Positions 1 through 7,882 of a stretch of DNA of 13,661 nt are shown in pieces. Where the stretch lies: the NCBI GenBank assembly GCA_964540975.1, contig CAZIOQ010000020.1:1-13661 (forward strand). The letters run 5' to 3'. Position 1 is the first letter of the stretch; each line of letters opens with the position of its first letter. The position numbers and the translations under genes were made by a program. The notes under the pieces are model-generated. The model ran no database searches and was not told where the DNA came from. It saw nothing but the letters and a program-made list of their open reading frames with translations. This DNA is from CAZIOQ01 sp964540975 (lineage in GTDB: Bacteria > Patescibacteriota > Microgenomatia > UBA12405 > UBA6130).

Positions 1-1
1 C

Positions 2-793
2 ACCATCATAGCATATGAGGGGGATTTAAATCAGTTGGAAAAATTTTTGCTTAGTTTGGGCTTGAAAACAATTGATCAGGTGACCACCGGAAACCTCGAG
101 GAATTCAAAAAACAGTTAGAAAAAGAAAAATATACCGCTAAATCTATTTCTCGGAAACTTAATTCCATTAAAAGTTTTTTTAAATTTTTGTTTCAAGAAG
201 GAGTAATTTTCCAGGATCCAGCGCGAAATGTTTCTCATCCAAAAATTGAATTGGGATTGCCTAAAGTTTTAAAACCAATAGAATACCGAGCCTTAAGAGA
301 TGTTTGCCGATCTGATCCAAGAACATTAGTGATTATTGAGCTTATTCTTCAGGCAGGATTAAGGATTAGTGAAGTGGCTAATTTAAGACTAAGTGATATT
401 CAGGAGAATGAGTTAGTCATTAGAAGTCAAGAGAGTCACCCGGAAAGAAAAGTACCTCTCAATCAGGCAGCAAAAACTGCCTTAAATCAATATTTAAAAG
501 TAAGACCTGAGGTTAAAACTGATTATGTTTTAGTCACTAAAAACGGCAGACCTTTACTAGTAAGAAATATTCGAACTTCTATTAATCGTGCTTTTCAAAA
601 AGCAGATATTCAGGAAGCTAAAGTTAATGATTTAAGAAACACTTTTATTGTCCAACAACTTGAAGCTGGAGTTCCTTTAGAAATTGTTTCTAAGATTGTT
701 GGCCACAAAAGGATTTCCACCACAGAAAAATATTTACAAATGGTTAGTGATAAAAAAGAGAACAAAAGAGGTTTTAAATTAGTAGAACTTTAG
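2..793 (+). CDS. Tyrosine recombinase/integrase, XerC/XerD-like, 5'-truncated by window edge
   Basis: Site-specific DNA recombinase of the phage-integrase family, which cuts and rejoins DNA through a tyrosine-DNA bond. The frame is open from position 2. The residues before the TTG at 35 (TIIAYEGDLNQ) match the usual XerC/D N-terminal helix (T..AY..DL..F), so the TTG is probably not the start and the true start lies upstream of the window. The N-terminal SAM-like core-binding domain ends near 260 and the catalytic domain follows. Visible active-site residues, counted from the TTG: R110 (GLRISE), K139, R201, H224 (GHKRIS) and Tyr233 (EKYLQ). The HxxR box reads NDLR, so the first catalytic His is Asn198. 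Its TAG stop overlaps the stop of the convergent gene. It could be the housekeeping Xer protein or an integrase of a mobile element; no att site is visible. Confidence 0.88.
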   Translation, partial: TIIAYEGDLNQLEKFLLSLGLKTIDQVTTGNLEEFKKQLEKEKYTAKSISRKLNSIKSFFKFLFQEGVIFQDPARNVSHPKIELGLPKVLKPIEYRALRDVCRSDPRTLVIIELILQAGLRISEVANLRLSDIQENELVIRSQESHPERKVPLNQAAKTALNQYLKVRPEVKTDYVLVTKNGRPLLVRNIRTSINRAFQKADIQEAKVNDLRNTFIVQQLEAGVPLEIVSKIVGHKRISTTEKYLQMVSDKKENKRGFKLVEL

Positions 794-3141
794 AGTTTAG
801 CCCGAGAGATAATTTCTGCTTCAACTATCTCTCTTGGTCTGGCATATTTTAAGGCACTTAACCTTTTAATCATCTGGGCAACGTTTGGATTTCTAAATCT
901 AGCTTCGCTTTCAAGATTTTTGGTTAAATCCATGGAAAATGGCAAAACCGGCTCGTTATTAACAATTGTCTTGATATAAACATGAAATCTTTCCACATTG
1001 AGCAAATCCTGCTCGCTAAAAGTTGGTTGAAATTCGCGGGCAAGATAATTGGCATCGTTAACCCCTACCCTAAAAGAGATAATTGTTCCCACATTGCCAA
1101 AAACAGCATTTTTAACCTCTTCTTCCATTTGGGAAATAAATTGGTTGGCCACAGTTAAATTAAGCCGATATTTTCTTGCTTCAGAAAGAATTTGGGCAAA
1201 ATCTGGAGTAGCAAAATTTTGAAACTCATCAACATAAAGGTAAAAATCTTTTCTTTGGTTTTCTGGAACATCTTGACGGCTCATTGCCGCCATTAACAGT
1301 CTTGGGATAAGAATTAATCCCAAGAATGAAGAGTTCTCTTCGCCAATTTTTCCCTTTGCCAAATTAATAATTAAAATTTTGCCTTCATCCATCACTTTTC
1401 TAAAATCAAATGCTGATTCTGATTGACCAATAATATTCCGCATCATTTTGTTAGTGACAAAACGACCGAATTTGGAAACAATATAATCTAAAACTTCTGA
1501 TTTGTGGAAATCCGCTGTTTGGGCAATCTGGTCAGTCCAATAGCGGCGAATCACTGGGTCGGTGATTTTTGGTAAAAGCTCTTGGACATAACGGCTATCA
1601 GTGAGACAGCGGACAACTTCGACAAAAGTTGAACCTGGTTGACTCATCACGGTTAACATTGCGTTTCTAATTGCATGTTCGAATCTTGGGCCAACAATCC
1701 CGGTTTTGTAAGGATCATAAAGTTTATACATCAAATTAATGACCGCTGTGGCGACAAAATGTTTTTGGTCTTCGGTTTTGGCTTCAAGTAAATTTAAACC
1801 CATTGGTCTCTCAAGGTTTGAAGGATCAAAATAAATTACATTTTCTGCTCTTTCTGGAGGAATAAACTCTAAAATTTCTTCCGCTAAATCATGAGGGTCA
1901 ATAAGACAAATTCCTCGCCCGGCCCTAATATCTTGAAGAATTAATTCTTTTAAAAGTTCTGTTTTGCCAGTGCCGGTTTTACCAATAATGTAGATATGTC
2001 TTCGTCTGTCTTCATGGCTGATATAGATTGGTTTTACTACTCCCCGATAAATATTCTTCCCTAAATAAAGGCCGCTTAAGGGAACCTCATTAGCTGCTGG
2101 CGCTCTTTTAGCCTTAAGCCATCTAATTTCTGGAGTCTCGATCATTTTGTTGGGAAAATGAAAAATGCTAGCTAATTCTTCGCTATTTAAAATAGTTTTT
2201 TTATTACTCAGGCCCCAAAAAATTGGTTGGTAGCGGTAGATAAAATCGATCATAAACCCATATTTAAATCTTATTTTTTTACTGGTAAATTCATTCCAGG
2301 GAGATTGAAATTGAGCAAAAGCGGTTTTTATGTTAGAAAGATGAGATTTTGCTTCGGATTCAGTGGCAGCAACCGTTACAATTCTGATCGTGGTCTCAAA
2401 ACCAGGCTTGCTGCACTTATTCTCAATTGCTTCCAAAAATTGAGCACTGACTTTAAAAGCAGCTTTTTGAGGATCTGATTCAGCTTTTTTAATTGATGAG
2501 AGATAAGATTTGCCAGCAGCTTGCCATTTCGAATTGGCTGGGGCGAGAATAATTTGGATTACTGCTCCTTCATTTTCTTTTAATTTAGCTAAGGCCGAAG
2601 TAATTGCCGAAAGAGGGTCAACGCCCAATTCGCGATAGGTTTTAATTGGTTTGTAATTTTCTTTTTTGTTAACTAACCAACTGAAAACTACCTTGCCTTT
2701 TTTATAAAAAATATTATATTCTTCAGTTTCTTCTAATTCCGCGGTGGGATAAGCACTATAGATTTGTCTAGCAACTAACTCTTTTATTTTGTTAGGGCAA
2801 ATGAAATAAAATCTAATATCTTCAGGCTTACCAACGATTTCAAAACTGATTTGAGTCTGATGTTTAAGAAAGGAGAATCGGCCACCTCGGTAAAGAGAAG
2901 CCAGAGAGGCAAAAATTTGTTCCATCGCTTCAATTTTGGTTTCATTGTCTTTTGGGAGTAAAACTTCAAAGATGCTTGAGTTTAATGACTCTTCTTCTCG
3001 GTTCCGCCAACGGTACCAAATTATCAGTCCCCAAACCAAGAGGCCAAGGACCAAAAAAAGGATGAAAATTATTCCACCAAGAACAAGATAATAGCTTAAA
3101 TAATCAATTATTGATTGGAAAATATCGTTTGGAGGATTCAT
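790..3141 (-). CDS. Membrane-anchored TraD/VirD4-like (HerA-FtsK superfamily) ATPase
   Basis: Predicted DNA-translocating ATPase related to type IV secretion coupling proteins. One strong membrane segment lies at about residues 18-42 of the 783-residue form. A roughly 300-residue domain of unrecognised fold follows, then the ATPase core: Walker A GKTGTGKT at about 387-394, IDPHD shortly after, Walker B LYVDEFQNF at about 635-643, and an ANQF sensor-like motif near 666. I chose ATG 3141 over the longer ATG at 3204 because it forms an ATGA overlap with the stop of the upstream gene, the membrane segment then sits where an N-terminal anchor should, and neither start has a ribosome binding site. 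The 21 extra residues of the longer form are polar and asparagine/lysine rich. Context (co-transcribed small gene, divergent comF-like gene) fits DNA uptake or transfer, but no other secretion gene is in the window. Family level is firm, the exact role is not. Confidence 0.88.
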   Translation of the reverse strand: MNPPNDIFQSIIDYLSYYLVLGGIIFILFLVLGLLVWGLIIWYRWRNREEESLNSSIFEVLLPKDNETKIEAMEQIFASLASLYRGGRFSFLKHQTQISFEIVGKPEDIRFYFICPNKIKELVARQIYSAYPTAELEETEEYNIFYKKGKVVFSWLVNKKENYKPIKTYRELGVDPLSAITSALAKLKENEGAVIQIILAPANSKWQAAGKSYLSSIKKAESDPQKAAFKVSAQFLEAIENKCSKPGFETTIRIVTVAATESEAKSHLSNIKTAFAQFQSPWNEFTSKKIRFKYGFMIDFIYRYQPIFWGLSNKKTILNSEELASIFHFPNKMIETPEIRWLKAKRAPAANEVPLSGLYLGKNIYRGVVKPIYISHEDRRRHIYIIGKTGTGKTELLKELILQDIRAGRGICLIDPHDLAEEILEFIPPERAENVIYFDPSNLERPMGLNLLEAKTEDQKHFVATAVINLMYKLYDPYKTGIVGPRFEHAIRNAMLTVMSQPGSTFVEVVRCLTDSRYVQELLPKITDPVIRRYWTDQIAQTADFHKSEVLDYIVSKFGRFVTNKMMRNIIGQSESAFDFRKVMDEGKILIINLAKGKIGEENSSFLGLILIPRLLMAAMSRQDVPENQRKDFYLYVDEFQNFATPDFAQILSEARKYRLNLTVANQFISQMEEEVKNAVFGNVGTIISFRVGVNDANYLAREFQPTFSEQDLLNVERFHVYIKTIVNNEPVLPFSMDLTKNLESEARFRNPNVAQMIKRLSALKYARPREIVEAEIISRAKL

Positions 3142-3458
3142 TCTGGTTGATTTTGGCGATAAATTGTAATTTTTACAATTTTTTTCCACCACTCTGTTAA
3201 CCATCTGATGGCTTCGTTAAAATTTGCTCGCAGACCGAGAGCCATTTCTTGTCGGCTTAAAGGAGGCTTAATTCCTGTTGGTTTAAGTTGAGGAGCGGTG
3301 AGGATTACTTGACCGTTTTCATCAGTAATTGGTTTAGTTAAAACTGGTTCTTTTTCATAAGTTTCTAGCCAGTCAGAGATTTCTGGGGGAATGGTATATT
3401 CTTCTTTAATCTCAATGCCTAATTTTTTTAAGGAAGTCAATTTGTTTTCTCTTTCCAT
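3138..3458 (-). CDS. Conserved-looking hypothetical protein, 106 aa
   Basis: I do not recognise a named family. The protein is soluble by appearance, with no signal peptide or membrane helix. It has a charged N-terminus, a proline-rich middle, and a C-terminal amphipathic stretch (PLSRQEMALGL, then a Trp-rich segment IRWLTEWWKK) that looks like a compact helical domain. It is the first gene of a two-gene leftward unit and its TGA overlaps the ATG of the ATPase gene, so the two are probably translationally coupled and functionally linked, perhaps as an accessory subunit. The ATG at 3458 has no Shine-Dalgarno sequence. A TATACT box sits only 11 nt upstream. Real gene status rests on the coupling and on a frame that starts right after the divergent promoter. 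Confidence 0.72.
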   Translation of the reverse strand: MERENKLTSLKKLGIEIKEEYTIPPEISDWLETYEKEPVLTKPITDENGQVILTAPQLKPTGIKPPLSRQEMALGLRANFNEAIRWLTEWWKKIVKITIYRQNQPE

Positions 3459-3469
3459 TTTTTACTTTT

Positions 3470-3478
3470 AAGTATAAC
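3470..3478. promoter_or_regulatory. Overlapping divergent -10 boxes (comF-like gene and ATPase operon)
   Basis: The 36-bp gap between two divergent genes holds a near-palindromic AGTATAAC. Read rightward it gives TATAAC (3473-3478), read leftward TATACT (3475-3470). No good -35 element is seen for either. Only 16 and 11 nt separate these boxes from the ATGs at 3495 and 3458, and neither gene has a Shine-Dalgarno sequence, so transcripts would be leaderless or nearly so. Use of one direction would block the other. Confidence 0.4.
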
Positions 3479-3494
3479 ATAAATCAATAAATTT

Positions 3495-4181
3495 ATGGCG
3501 ATATTAGATTTTCTTTTTCCAAAAAAATGTTTTGGCTGCCAAAAAATTGGTTATTGGCTGTGCCCTTCCTGTTTAAAAAAGATAAAACCTCTCCAAAGAC
3601 AAACCTGTCCTGTTTGTTGTCAACCATCTTTTTGGGGTTTAACTCATCCTTATCATCGGCGTCAAGTTGATCTTAATGGTCTTTTGATTTTGTTTTCTTA
3701 TCAACCACCTTTAAACATAATGATGAGAGATTATAAATATCAATTAGTTTCCCAGATAGAAGAAGCTTGGTCGCATTTGGTTAAAATTGGTTTGGAATTC
3801 AATCGTGACCTTGTTAACTATTGGCAAAAAGAACAATTTGTTTTAATTCCCGTGCCTTTATTTCCCACTAGGCTAAAATGGCGCGGTTTTAATCAATTAA
3901 CTAGTATTGTTAAACAAATTGCTTCTTGTTTCCAAATCCCAGTTGATACGCAATTAATAAGGAGAGTTCGTTGGACCCGATCGCAAGCTAGTCTTGATCA
4001 GGAAAAAAGAAAGACTAATCTTAAAGAAGCTTTTGCTATCTCTTCCCTGGCTAAAATTAAAAACAAAAATTTTCTGATTTTTGATGATGTTTGGACCACC
4101 GGGACAACTTTAAGAACAATCGCTAGATTGTTGAAACAAAATGGGGCCAGGAAAGTTTGGGGACTAACCATTCTTGGCTAG
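3495..4181 (+). CDS. ComF-family protein: zinc-ribbon plus phosphoribosyltransferase
   Basis: Member of the ComFC/GntX family, linked in other bacteria to natural transformation, where it acts in the cytosol after DNA import. The N-terminus carries cysteine pairs of a double zinc ribbon (C12/C15, C23/C26, C38/C41, with an extra C42). The C-terminal half is a type I phosphoribosyltransferase fold with the family motif RGFNQ (130-134), the Q.SL segment near 163-167, and the PRPP-binding loop FDDVWTTGTT (196-205). At 228 residues it has the usual ComFC length. It starts at an ATG just downstream of a TATAAC box and has no ribosome binding site. Its divergent neighbour, a DNA-translocating ATPase, supports a DNA-handling role. 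The enzymatic substrate of this family is unsettled, so only the family is claimed. Confidence 0.9.
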   Translation: MAILDFLFPKKCFGCQKIGYWLCPSCLKKIKPLQRQTCPVCCQPSFWGLTHPYHRRQVDLNGLLILFSYQPPLNIMMRDYKYQLVSQIEEAWSHLVKIGLEFNRDLVNYWQKEQFVLIPVPLFPTRLKWRGFNQLTSIVKQIASCFQIPVDTQLIRRVRWTRSQASLDQEKRKTNLKEAFAISSLAKIKNKNFLIFDDVWTTGTTLRTIARLLKQNGARKVWGLTILG

Positions 4182-4184
4182 AGG

Positions 4185-4201
4185 CAGATTAGAAAAATCT
4201 G
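4185..4201. promoter_or_regulatory. Short inverted repeat abutting the -10 box of the SpoIID gene
   Basis: CAGATT-AGAAA-AATCTG is a perfect 6-bp inverted repeat with a 5-nt spacer. It begins 4 nt after the comF-like stop, and its last base is the G of the extended -10 that follows. It is too weak and lacks a U-tract to be a convincing terminator. A repressor site is possible. Confidence 0.3.
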
Positions 4202-4208
4202 TTAGAAT
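4200..4208 (+). promoter_or_regulatory. Extended -10 promoter of the SpoIID-domain gene
   Basis: TGTTAGAAT matches the extended -10 pattern TGnTATAAT with one mismatch. No -35 is seen at 16-18 bp, which extended -10 promoters can do without. The gap to the first ATG (4218) is 9 nt, predicting a start site at or just before the ATG and hence a leaderless mRNA. Confidence 0.5.
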
Positions 4209-4217
4209 AAGTTCATA

Positions 4218-5978
4218 ATGATAATGAGAAAAACTTTTTTTTCGCTCTGGCGCATATGGGGGAAAAGTTTTATTTTTTTAACCTTTTTTTTGAATTTTAG
4301 CTTAAAGGCAGTTTTTGCCGCTGAGTGCCGAAAAGATTGTGGGAGTATTGAAGAATGTGATCGGTTTATTAATGAGTGTTCTCAGGTCTTGGGTCTTTAT
4401 GAAAGCGCTAATTTAAAAAACAAAGAAACCCTTCAGGACTTCGAGACCCAAGTTAAACGCTTTGAACAAATGGTTAATTCTGCTTCAAGACAAATTGACA
4501 ATCTTGAAAAGGATATTCTTGACCGAGAAGTAGATCTTGAGGTTCAAAAAATTCTTTTAGGTCAACGAATTCGCCGGTTCTATATCCATCAGCGAGGTTA
4601 TTCTGGTTTAACTATTTTTTTTGCCAACCAAAATATCAGTTATTTTATTCGTGCCCTTTTTTACCAAAAATTAGTGGCTAATAAAGATAAGGAGGTAATT
4701 GAAAAGTTAGTTCGGGAGCTTAATAAATTAATAGAAGACAAAAATAAACTTGAGGGAAGACGAAATTGGTTGGCAGGGAAAAAGAAAGAGGCAGAAAGCC
4801 AGGTCGCTTTTTTGAGAAAAGAAATAGAAAAAGCAGAAAATTATATTGGGGAATTATCTTTGGTGATTGCTAACCTGAGTGCTAAACAGAAAGCTCTTTT
4901 AACCGCTCGATCAGGAACTTTTACCAGCAGTGTTGGCGAGGTACCGGTCAGTAGTATTCCTTGTTCTGGACCGCCGGGAAGTCCAACTTATTGTAGTCCG
5001 GGAAGTGGTTGGTTTGCTGCTTTTTCTTTTGGTGCTTGGACCCATAGAAAAGGGATGAGCCAATACGGGGCTAAAGGTCGAGCCGAGGCAGGACAGAGTG
5101 CTAATCAGATATTGCAAGCTTATTATGGGAGAACACCAGTGAACAAGGATACTGGAGGGACGATTGCTGTTGTTGGCTTTGGCAATTTAGATTTTGAAAA
5201 TTATTATCTTTTAGGAATTGCGGAAATGCCCTCTTCCTGGCACCCAGAGGCACTAAAAGCCCAGGCAGTTGCTGCCAGGACCTATGCCTACCGATATAAA
5301 ATCCAAGGGAGAACAATTTGCACCACTGAAACTTGTCAGGTTTTTTCTAAAAGCAAAGCTGATAATCCTCCTGAGGCTTGGCGTCAGGCAGTTGAACAAA
5401 CAAGAGGGCAAATTTTGGAGGAAGTAATTACTTATTATTCTTCTACTAGTGGGGGTTATTTAACCACAATGGGGTGGGATACTACTGATGGTCAAGGCGG
5501 AGAAGGATTCGCCTCTCGGGCTTGGGAAAGCAAAGCTGACTCTCCTTGGTTTTATAGCTCTTGGTATACTAAAAGTTATCACTCTAATTCGGCTAAATGC
5601 GGCCGGTCTCATCCGTGGTTAAACCAAGAAGAAATAGCTGATATTTTAAATGCCTGGTTAGTTTTAAATAAACAAGGTAGCGATGACCGCATTTTGCCAA
5701 CAACAATTAATCAATGTCCAATTGATGGTGTCACCGGCAACCCTTATTCAATGGATGAGCTAAGGAGTAAAGCCGATCAGGCAGGAGGAGCTTTTACCAG
5801 TGTTTCTTCTGCCTCTGTGGTTTACAGCAATGATGGTTATACCGCTTCGGTCAGTCTCGAAACCAATAAAGGACGAATAGCAATTTCTGGAGAAGAATTT
5901 AGAAAAGCCTTCAATTTACGGGCTCCTGGCTATATTGCTATCCTTAGCCCTTTGTTCAATCTTGAAAAAAGCCAATAA
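4218..5978 (+). CDS. Secreted SpoIID/LytB-domain protein with N-terminal coiled coil
   Basis: Predicted exported cell-wall enzyme. SpoIID proteins are lytic transglycosylases that act on glycan strands stripped of their peptides. A signal peptide covers about residues 1-34 (hydrophobic core, then VFAAE). A long coiled coil spans roughly 55-230 and resembles the stalk of PcsB/EnvC/CwlO-type wall proteins. A Ser/Pro/Gly linker follows (about 232-262), then the SpoIID domain: GMSQYGAKGRAEAG near 279-292, AYYGR at 301-305, and the catalytic-region motif AEMPSSWHPEALKAQ at 335-349, with E336 the likely acid. The GMSQYGA segment precedes the catalytic motif, an order also seen in actinobacterial SpoIID proteins. 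The usual GHGVGM reads THRKGM, keeping only the His. ATG 4218 or 4224 is possible; both lie right after the -10 and lack a Shine-Dalgarno site. Confidence 0.9.
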   Translation: MIMRKTFFSLWRIWGKSFIFLTFFLNFSLKAVFAAECRKDCGSIEECDRFINECSQVLGLYESANLKNKETLQDFETQVKRFEQMVNSASRQIDNLEKDILDREVDLEVQKILLGQRIRRFYIHQRGYSGLTIFFANQNISYFIRALFYQKLVANKDKEVIEKLVRELNKLIEDKNKLEGRRNWLAGKKKEAESQVAFLRKEIEKAENYIGELSLVIANLSAKQKALLTARSGTFTSSVGEVPVSSIPCSGPPGSPTYCSPGSGWFAAFSFGAWTHRKGMSQYGAKGRAEAGQSANQILQAYYGRTPVNKDTGGTIAVVGFGNLDFENYYLLGIAEMPSSWHPEALKAQAVAARTYAYRYKIQGRTICTTETCQVFSKSKADNPPEAWRQAVEQTRGQILEEVITYYSSTSGGYLTTMGWDTTDGQGGEGFASRAWESKADSPWFYSSWYTKSYHSNSAKCGRSHPWLNQEEIADILNAWLVLNKQGSDDRILPTTINQCPIDGVTGNPYSMDELRSKADQAGGAFTSVSSASVVYSNDGYTASVSLETNKGRIAISGEEFRKAFNLRAPGYIAILSPLFNLEKSQ

Positions 5979-5982
5979 CTAG

Positions 5983-6002
5983 ATTGTTTTCTTCAAAACA
6001 AT
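5983..6002 (+). terminator. Hairpin after the SpoIID gene, possible weak terminator
   Basis: ATTGTTTT-CTTC-AAAACAAT is a perfect 8-bp stem with a 4-nt loop, placed 4 nt after the TAA. The stem is AT-rich and the T-rich run (6016-6028) starts about 13 nt later instead of directly, so it is not a classic intrinsic terminator. It may stabilise the 3' end or cause a pause. Confidence 0.35.
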
Positions 6003-6041
6003 TGGCCTGGAGTAATTTTTCTTTTTTTAAAAACAATAAGG

Positions 6042-6047
6042 TAAAAT
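6042..6047 (+). promoter_or_regulatory. -10 box of the vanW-like gene
   Basis: TAAAAT lies 7 nt before the ATG at 6055. The -35 region is only a T-rich run, with no clear hexamer. An RNA starting about 7 nt after the box would begin at the ATG, and there is no Shine-Dalgarno sequence. Confidence 0.4.
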
Positions 6048-6054
6048 CTGTATT

Positions 6055-7791
6055 ATGGAATTCATCAGAAGGAATTGGCCATTTTTTGTTACTCTTCTTA
6101 TTGCCCTTCCCGGAGTGGCAGTAATTGCTTTTGAGTTAGTCTTTTGGCAAAAAATTTATTTGGGAGTCAAGGTAGCAGGTTGGGATTTATCCGGTTTAAA
6201 TCAGGTTCAGGCAGAAGAATTGATTAGCCAAAAACTAGCGGCAATTAAACCAGAAATTTGTTTTAAGACTAATGAAGAAAATTGGTGCCTTTTGGGAGAA
6301 AAAATCAATCTTAAATTTTTTCCTCAGCAAACTGTCAAACAAGCTTTTCAGGTCGGTCGTCAAGGAAATTTTTGGTCTAATCTGACAACAAAAACAAAGT
6401 TACTTAAACAAGAGGCAAATCTTCCTTTAATTTTTGATTTTGATCAATCTTTGTTAATGGCCCAGTTAGCAACGCCGACTGCAGGTTTTAATCAACCAAT
6501 AATTCCTCCTTTAATAGAGCTAGAAGGTCAAGCAGTGAAAATTACTCCTCCTAAGCAAGGTCAACAAATAAACAAAAATCAATTAATTGCTTTAGTGAAG
6601 AAAAAATTAGGCTTTTTGGATTTTTTTTCAGCAATCGAAATTCCAGTAATTAAGCTAGGAAAAGATTATTCTTCTTATGAATTAACCAAAATAAAAGAAA
6701 GAGCAGAAAGATTATTAGTGAAAAGCATTATTTTGACCAGCAAAAAAAAGAATTTGGTTGTTGATGGCAAACAACTGATTAATTTTATTGGCTGGGATCA
6801 AGCTTGGAATTTAAACCAGATGGAGTCTTATGTCAAAATTCTTGCCGAAGATTTTGACCAACCGGCAAAAAATGCCCTTTTTAAATTTGAAAAAGGCAAA
6901 GTGGTCGCATTTGCAGTTGAAGAAGATGGTTTAAGACTAGATAAAGAGAAAACTTATTTCAGTCTTTTAAATTGTCTCGAATCTTTAATCCAAGAAGGCC
7001 TTGAAAGATGTGTTATTGATCTTGAATTAAGCGAAATTAAACCAGAGATAAGGGTTTCAGAAATTAATCAATTTGGGATTGTGGAGCTGCTTGGCCGAGG
7101 AGAGTCGTTTTTTTCCGGTTCTGCTGAATCGCGGATTCACAATTTAACTTTAGCTTCGGAAAAGATTAATGGTCAAATAGTTGCTCCTCACACTTTGTTT
7201 TCTTTTAATCAGGCAGTAGGAGAGATATCAACCAAAACTGGTTATAAGACTGCTTATATTATCCAAAATGGAAGAACGATCTTGGGCGACGGCGGTGGTG
7301 TTTGTCAGGTGTCAACTACCCTTTTTAGAGCAGTTCTTAATGCTGGGTTGCCCATTGTCGAAAGACATAGCCATGCTTACAGAGTTCATTATTACGAAGA
7401 AGGTTCGCCAGTAGGCTTTGATGCCACTGTTTTTGCTCCTTCAGTTGATTTCAAGTTTAAAAACGATCTTTCTTCTCATATTTTAATCCAGGCAAAAGTG
7501 GACAAAATTAATAAACACCTTATTTTTGAAATTTATGGAACTAATGATGGCAGGCGGGTAGAGATTTCAAAAGTAAAAATTTGGGACCAAACTCCACCAC
7601 CAGAAGATCTTTATCTTGATGATCCTAGTTTACCTTTAGGAGTGGTGAAACAAATCGATTTTAAAGCCTGGGGAGCGAAGGCAATTTTTGATTGGAAAGT
7701 TTACCGAGGGGAAGAATTACTCCATCAACAATCATTTTATTCATATTATAAACCTTGGCGGGCAATTTTCTTACGAGGGACAAAGAAATAA
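6055..7791 (+). CDS. VanW family protein with PG_binding_4-type repeats
   Basis: Membrane-anchored envelope protein. A single N-terminal membrane helix (about 8-30) is followed by VxVAGWDLSGL at 37-47, the usual entry into a PG_binding_4 repeat, with a second repeat likely up to about 330. The VanW domain occupies roughly 350-490, with its typical ASEKINGQIVAPHTLFSFN (367-385), GDGGGVCQVSTTLFRA (411-426) and RHSHAYRVHYYEEG (437-450). The C-terminal 80 residues look like a beta-rich G5-type tail. VanW was named from some vancomycin-resistance clusters, but its biochemical role is not established, and no resistance genes are near. It follows the SpoIID gene in the same direction with its own -10 box, so the two probably serve the cell wall but can be transcribed separately. 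The ATG at 6055 is the only sensible start. Confidence 0.92.
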   Translation: MEFIRRNWPFFVTLLIALPGVAVIAFELVFWQKIYLGVKVAGWDLSGLNQVQAEELISQKLAAIKPEICFKTNEENWCLLGEKINLKFFPQQTVKQAFQVGRQGNFWSNLTTKTKLLKQEANLPLIFDFDQSLLMAQLATPTAGFNQPIIPPLIELEGQAVKITPPKQGQQINKNQLIALVKKKLGFLDFFSAIEIPVIKLGKDYSSYELTKIKERAERLLVKSIILTSKKKNLVVDGKQLINFIGWDQAWNLNQMESYVKILAEDFDQPAKNALFKFEKGKVVAFAVEEDGLRLDKEKTYFSLLNCLESLIQEGLERCVIDLELSEIKPEIRVSEINQFGIVELLGRGESFFSGSAESRIHNLTLASEKINGQIVAPHTLFSFNQAVGEISTKTGYKTAYIIQNGRTILGDGGGVCQVSTTLFRAVLNAGLPIVERHSHAYRVHYYEEGSPVGFDATVFAPSVDFKFKNDLSSHILIQAKVDKINKHLIFEIYGTNDGRRVEISKVKIWDQTPPPEDLYLDDPSLPLGVVKQIDFKAWGAKAIFDWKVYRGEELLHQQSFYSYYKPWRAIFLRGTKK

Positions 7792-7846
7792 AGATAAGGA
7801 TTTGCTAATGGTTAAATAACTGAAACAAGGCAGATAGTTTAATTGG

Positions 7847-7875
7847 TTGCGTAATAAGTTAAGTTGGGTTATGAT
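7847..7875 (+). promoter_or_regulatory. Promoter of the solute-binding protein gene
   Basis: TTGCGT (7847-7852) and TATGAT (7870-7875) are separated by 17 bp. Transcription starting about 7 nt after the -10 box would begin at 7882-7883, exactly at the ATG chosen for the gene. This argues against both the TTG at 7847, which is the -35 itself, and the ATG at 7871, which lies inside the -10. Confidence 0.5.
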
Positions 7876-7882
7876 TAATAAA

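Noticed and set aside
2227..2478. 83-codon rightward frame inside the ATPase gene
   Set aside because: Antisense shadow of a well-supported gene, with no family resemblance.
3138..3140. UGA recoded as glycine, as in SR1/Gracilibacteria
   Set aside because: TGA serves as the stop of the 106-aa gene in a normal ATGA overlap, and no in-frame TGA interrupts the other genes.
3142..3204. Longer ATPase form starting at ATG 3204
   Set aside because: It would overlap the upstream gene by 67 bp with no ribosome binding site, and adds polar residues before an otherwise normal membrane anchor.
4218..5978. Circular permutation of the SpoIID domain
   Set aside because: GMSQYGA before the catalytic motif is an arrangement also known from actinobacterial SpoIID proteins, so not a new rearrangement.
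7847..7882. TTG at 7847 or ATG at 7871 as the start of the solute-binding protein gene
   Set aside because: The TTG forms the candidate -35 and the ATG at 7871 falls in the -10; ATG 7883 fits the predicted transcription start.
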